DNA from: CAYLPJ01 sp964385465
Lineage (GTDB): Bacteria; Planctomycetota; Phycisphaerae; SM23-33
DNA length: 64,000 nt
Reading direction: 5' to 3'
Assembly (NCBI GenBank): GCA_964385465.1
Contig: CAYLPJ010000004.1
Coordinates: 1 to 64,000 of the forward strand
Shown: positions 12,001 through 18,000 of the stretch, piece after piece
Layout: each line of letters begins with the position of its first letter
Position numbering within the stretch: position 1 is the stretch's first letter
Position numbers and translations under genes: made by a program
The notes under the pieces: model-generated
Told to the model about the DNA's origin: nothing
Seen by the model: only the letters and a program-made list of their open reading frames with translations
Database searches by the model: none

Positions 12001-15000
12001 TCGCCACCTCGAATTCCGTCGCCAGTCCCGGCCGCGACACGCCGTCCAGCACCGCGCCGTACACCGGCGTGACCGCGATCGCCGCGGTGTCCACCACGCC
12101 GCCGGGGCCGTCCACGACCACGTCCGCGCCGCTGAAGCTCGACGGGTCCATCGGCTCGCTGAAGGTCACGCGAAGAAGCGAGACGTCTTCGGCCACCGCG
12201 CCGACCGGCTCGAAGGCCGTCACGTGCGGGGCCGTCTCGTCGGCCAGGAGCTGGAAGTCGTCGGTCGTCTCGGCCGTGACGTTGCCCGCGAGGTCCGCCA
12301 CGTCCGCCACGGCGAGGGTGTACAGCCCCGGCGTGACGATCGCATCGAAGACCACCGTGTACAGTGCGCCCGCGCCGACGACGTCCACCACGCCCGGGCT
12401 CTCGGGCCCCGTCACACTCGCCCCCGCGACGCCGATGGTGGCCGGGTCGACCGACTCGCTGAACATCACCACTCGCGACCCACTCGGGGCCTGCTGCTCG
12501 CCGGCGCCGGCAAGGAACTCAGGCCCCCGCGTGTCCAGCGTGACGTTCAGCACGCCCGACGCGGCCGCGCCGGCGCCGGGGGTGAACGCCGCCGCCACGG
12601 CGTTGCCGCCCTCGTTCAGGCCGGCGCCGGTCATCGCGAACGTCCCCGCCGCGGGGGCGTGGAGGCTGTCGTCCGCCGTGCCATCGCCGTCATAGTCCAT
12701 CTCGATCAGCCCGGCCTTGTTGACCGCTACGTCAAAGACCGGGGCGGTGGCGTTGGTCAGGTCGTCGCTGTCGCTGACGCCGGAATCGCTGCCGGGCTGA
12801 AGGTCCACGGCGACCGTCGCCGCCGCGGTGACCAGTGGCAGGTCGGCGACGTGGTCCCCTCCGGCCAGCGCGTTGCCCACCGCGTCGGTCACCGTCGCCG
12901 TGCCGTCTACGGTCAGGCGGTAGAGGTCGTCGGGCAGCGTCTCGGCGAAACCGAGCACCACGCTGGCGGCCCCGGCGCCGAGGTCGGCGTAGGTGGCCGA
13001 GGCGATCGGGATCGCGACGTCGCGGGCATCGCCGAAGAGCCCGTCGCCGCCGGAGGCCAGCAGACCGTAGTTGGCGAGATCTTCCGCCGAGGCCACGTCG
13101 AGGCCGACGGCGTCGAAGAACGTCACGGTCACGGCGTCGGGGGCGATGGCGGTGTCCGTCACCGCCGGCGGGGTCTCATCGACGATCAGCGGCGTGACGA
13201 AGTCGTCGCCTGCGAGACCGTCGGCGTCTCCGTCCAGCGGCACCCCGTCGGCGTCGCGCAGGCCCGGATCGCCCGAGCGGACGGCCAGTTGGTACGCCCC
13301 GTCGCCCAACGAACCGGCGTCGAAGGCCAGCGCGATCTCCGTCCCGCCCGCGATGTAGGTCGGCGTGAGGGCAATCGCGGTGTCGTCGCCGCCGCCGGCC
13401 TGGCGGTCGGCGCCGAGGTCCCGCAGCTCGTACGCCGCCGGATCGTTCGCGGCCGCGGGGTCCACGGCGCCGGAGAGCGTCAGCGTCACGCCGGGCAGCG
13501 GCTCGCCCGTGGGCGTGATCGGATCCACCGCGAGGATGGTCCGGCCGGGGCGGATCTCGATCGGCACGGCGACGAGATTGTCCTCGGCGGTCTCCGGTTG
13601 GGCGTTGCCCTCGTCGGCGAGGAACAGCAGGTGGTAGCGGCCGGCCGGGACATCGGGCATCACGACGTCCAGGCTCCGGGCGTAGTCGGCCCCGCCGGGC
13701 AGGGGCGTCTCGGCATCGACGGGGACCGAGCCGAGCAGGTCGTCGCCGGCGTCGTGGAAGGCGTCGGTGGAGAGGTAGACGCTGTCGATCCAGTCGGCCT
13801 CGGCCAGCGCGACGCTGTCGTTGAGGACGGTCCAGTCGAGTCCGAGCGTCTGTCCCGGGGCGGCCGCGGCGGGGGTCGGTGCGGGCGTGAGGACCAGGTC
13901 GGGCAGGGCGATCTCGAAGCTGTGGACGAACGTCTCGGCGAGGGGGTTGCCGAGGACGTCGGTGGCTTCGGTGGAGACGGTGACGTCGTAGACGCCGGCG
14001 TCGGCAACGGGATCGAAGCCGAGCCGATAGGCGTTGTTGCCCAGCGGCACAATGCCGGTGACGGCGACCGGACCGCGCGGACCGACAACGGCGACGGACG
14101 CGGGCAGCGTGGCCTCGTCCACGGGCTCGTCGAAGGTGAGCTCCACGTGGTCGACAGGCCCGGGGAGTTCGCCGGCGGGTTGGGCGTCTGTGACGGTCGG
14201 GCCGGTCAAGTCGATGGCGAATGCGGCCTCGTAGACGTCCCCTCCGGGCCCGCCGCCGAGGAGGTAGATCCGGACGTTGTCGACGTCGTGATCGGCATAC
14301 CCGGCCCCGGTAGCGGCGGTGAAGCCGAAGTTGTACTGCGGCGGGATGGCCTCGGAGGGCAGGTCGTAGGCGAGCGTCGCGACGCTGCCGTTGGGCTGCT
14401 CCAGCGTGACCTCCAGGCCGCTCGTGCCATCGAACCGCGCGGTGGCGTGGAACCAGCCGGCCCCGACGTACCACTGATCGAGGTGCACCTTCGTGCCCGC
14501 CAGGCCGTCGCGGAACGAGCCGTTCCAGTCAATGGCCATATGGCGGTTGGAGCCCTCGCCGTTGTCGAAGCTGTCGAATTCGACGGCGAAACTCGTGCCG
14601 GTGAAGCCCGCGTACCCGATGCCCCCGCCGGCACTGCCCCAGCCGGCCTGGTCGCCGACGACGAAGCAGATGCCATCGGCCCCGCCGCCGAGGCCCGCGC
14701 CGTTGCTCATCCGGAAGTCGAAGCTCACCACGAACGGCGCGGGCGTCTGCCCCTCGCCGTAGAACGCCGCCCCGGCCAGGTAGCCGCCGACCGGCGTCAG
14801 CCGTGCGAACCCGTCGCCGTGGTAGAACGCGTCGCCCAGGAAGCTCCATGTCGCCGGCTCGGCGTCGAACGGCTGATCGTCGACGAGTCCCAGCGACATC
14901 GGGTTGCCCGAGACGTCCGTGATGTTCGGGCCGACCTGGAGGAGATAGTCCCCGTCCCCCGACTGCGGCGGGAAGTGGACCTCGAAGGTCAGGTCGTCCA

Positions 15001-18000
15001 AGGCCACGATGGTGATGTCCGCCGGATCGACCGGCCCGGCGGGCGTGGTCATCGTCACGTCCGATCCGTCGAAGCTCGCGGCCAGCATCGGCTCGTTGAA
15101 CGTGACGGTCACGCGGTCGACGACCTCGGCGACGGTGCCATCCGGCGCGTGGGAGACCACCCACGGGCCGGTCAGGTCCGGCTCGACGGCGAAGCTCTCA
15201 CCGTCGGGCCCGGCCACCGGATTGCCGGCCGGGTCCGTCACCCCGGCGCCGAAGCTCAGCGTATGGGTTCCGGCCTCGGTGAGGTAGTCGAACGTCAGCG
15301 TGTACGTCGCGTCCGCGCCGTCGGCTGCGTGCACCGTCACCGGGGCGCCCGATGGGTCGGTCAGCGTGACCTCGCCGACGACCACGCTATCGGCGTCCAT
15401 CGCCTCGCTGAAGACGACCTGCCGCTCGGCGACCGGCGCCTGAACGGGGGTCGGGCCCGGCAGGACGGAGGGGGCCCGCGTGTCCAGCGTGACGGTCAGC
15501 GTGTCAGCGGCGGAGTCGCCCACGGCCGGGGTGAAGGCGACATCCACGTCGTTGGCGCCCTCGGCCAGCGAGACCGTATCGAAAGCGTAGGTCCCGGCGG
15601 CGTCGACCAGCCGGGAGTCGTCGGGCGTGGCATCGCCGTCGTAGTCCAGCTCGATAAGTCCGGCCTTGTTGACCGTCACCTCGATCGTCGGCGTGACCAC
15701 GTTGGTCAGGTCGTCGCTGTCGCTGGCGCCGCTGTCGCTGGTGGGGGCGAGATCCGGCTCGACGGTCGCCGGACCGGTCTCCAGCGCCAGTTCCTCAACG
15801 TAGTCCCCACCCATCAGCGGGTTGCCCGCCAGGTCCGTCACGGTATTCGTGCCATCAACAGTCAGCCGGTAGAGTTCGTCTCCCAGCAGTCCGCCGAAGC
15901 TCACGAACGCCGTGCTCGCACCGGCCTCGCCGAGCGTGAAGTCCACGGAGGTGACGGGCACGACCACGTCGTTGCCGTTGTCGAACACGCCGTCTCCGCC
16001 GGAAGCCATCAGCACGTAGTTGGCCGGGTCGCTCGCCGTCGCCGGGTCGATCCCGCCGAAATCGGTGAAGTCGACAGTCGCGCCTTCGGGCCCGATCGTC
16101 ACGCCCTGCACGGCCGGGGCGGTCTGATCGACGGTGAACTCGTGGACGAAGTCCCCGCCGGCCAGTCCGTCGTTGTCGCCGTCCAGCGGGATACCCGAGT
16201 CGTCGTGCAGGCCCGGCCTGCCGCTGGTCGCCGTCAGGCGATAGGCGCCCTCGGGGAGGAATTCGGCCTGCTGGAGCCCGGAGTAGCGGACGTTTGCCTG
16301 ACTGTGATTGAGGAAGCCGACCTTGCCGACGCCCAGCGGATCGGGGTCCACCACGGAGGTCTGCCACACGACCGCCTGGTCGCTGGTCCGGCGGATGCCC
16401 ACGTCGATCGTGCCGTCGGACTGGTACGTCACCGAGAAGTCGTACTCGACGTAGTCCCCCCAGCCGGGGCCGAGGTTCTGGGCCAGCAGCGCAACGTTCG
16501 GGTGCGCGTCGTTGCCGTCCCACATGATCGTGTGCATCTGCGACGAGCTATACCCGCTGCTGTCGGTGATCTTCAGCAGCTTCAGCCCCGCCGGACCATA
16601 CGCCCCGCTGATCGACTGGTTGCTCTGCTTCCAGGAGAGGTAATAGTAATCGTCCGGCCGGCCGGCATCGGCATCGGGCTGGAAGCCGAAGACCAGGCCG
16701 ATGAAGTCGTCGTCGCTGTTGGTCTCGACCTTGATCCGCCCGGTGAACTGGCGGTCGATGAAATCGAAGTCGCTGACGAAGAACGTGGGGTGGTCGTTCT
16801 CGGTCTGCTTGACGCTTGCGCCCCCCTGCTCGATGTTCCACTGCCCCTGGTCCCCGCTGTAGGCCCACTCCGTCCAGTCGTAGAGGTTCACCTGGTTGGA
16901 GGCCACGTACAGCAACCGCACCTCGTCCGTGCCGTCGACGTAGTTCGGCGAGAGCGTCAACCCCGGGCCCGTCGGGTGCCCGGCGGCGTCCAGGGCCGTC
17001 AACTCGTAGGTCGCCGCGTCCCGGGCGTCCGGGCCGTCCACCTCTCCGGACAGTGTGAGCGTCAGTTGCGAGACGTTCTCGCTCGTGTGCCCCGCCGGAT
17101 CCGCCAACGTGACCACCACCGGCTCGCGGATGTCGATCGGGACGCTGACGGCGTTGTTGCCCTCGTCGGTCTCGGTCTGCCAGTCCTCGTCGTCGGCGAC
17201 GAAGATCAGCTCGTACGCCCCGGCCGGGAGGTCCGGGACCTCCACCATCGCGTTGACGACATAGCTCTCGCCCGGTCCCAGAGGCCCGGGCAGCTCGACG
17301 GACTCGTAGGCCACGTCCTCGTAGTAGCCTTCCCCGTCGGAGAGATAGACCGCGTCGTTCCAGTCGTACACGGCCGGGACGTCGCCTTCGTTGGTGACCG
17401 TCCAGGCCAGCTCGAGCGTCATGCCGGGCGCGGTGACCGGGTCGGTCGGGTCGGGTGCCATCGCCAGGTCGGGCCAGGTGACTTCGATGGGAGTTGCGAC
17501 GGTGTTGTTGGCCTCGTAGCCTTCGGTCACGTCGCCGTAGTCGTCGGCATGGATGATGAGGTACTGCGGGCCTTCGGTGATCCACGGCGCCGCTTCGAGG
17601 ACGATCGTGGCGGTCCGTTCGTCGAAGCCGCCGGAGGCGATGTCGCCGGGCTGCTCGGCCTCGCCGATCCACGAGTCGCCCATGACGATCGGCAGGGGGC
17701 CCTCGTCCATGTCGTCCAGAACCGCGTCGTCGGAGAGGTAGAAGGCGTCGTACCAGGGCGCGGGCGCGGTCTCCGTGCCGGCATTGTCGGTTCGCCAGGA
17801 GACGTCGAACTCCTGCCCGGGGGTGACCTTCGCCGGGGCGGCGGGATTGGAGACGACCAGGTCCGGCAGCGAGACCGTCGCAAAGCTCCAGACGTTTCCG
17901 GGGAACTCATCGCCTCCGCCGTGGGTAATGACCTGCCAGTGGTACGTCGTGTCCAGCTCAAGCGGGCCGGGGTCATAGCTCATGGCCGCCTCGGCCGTCA

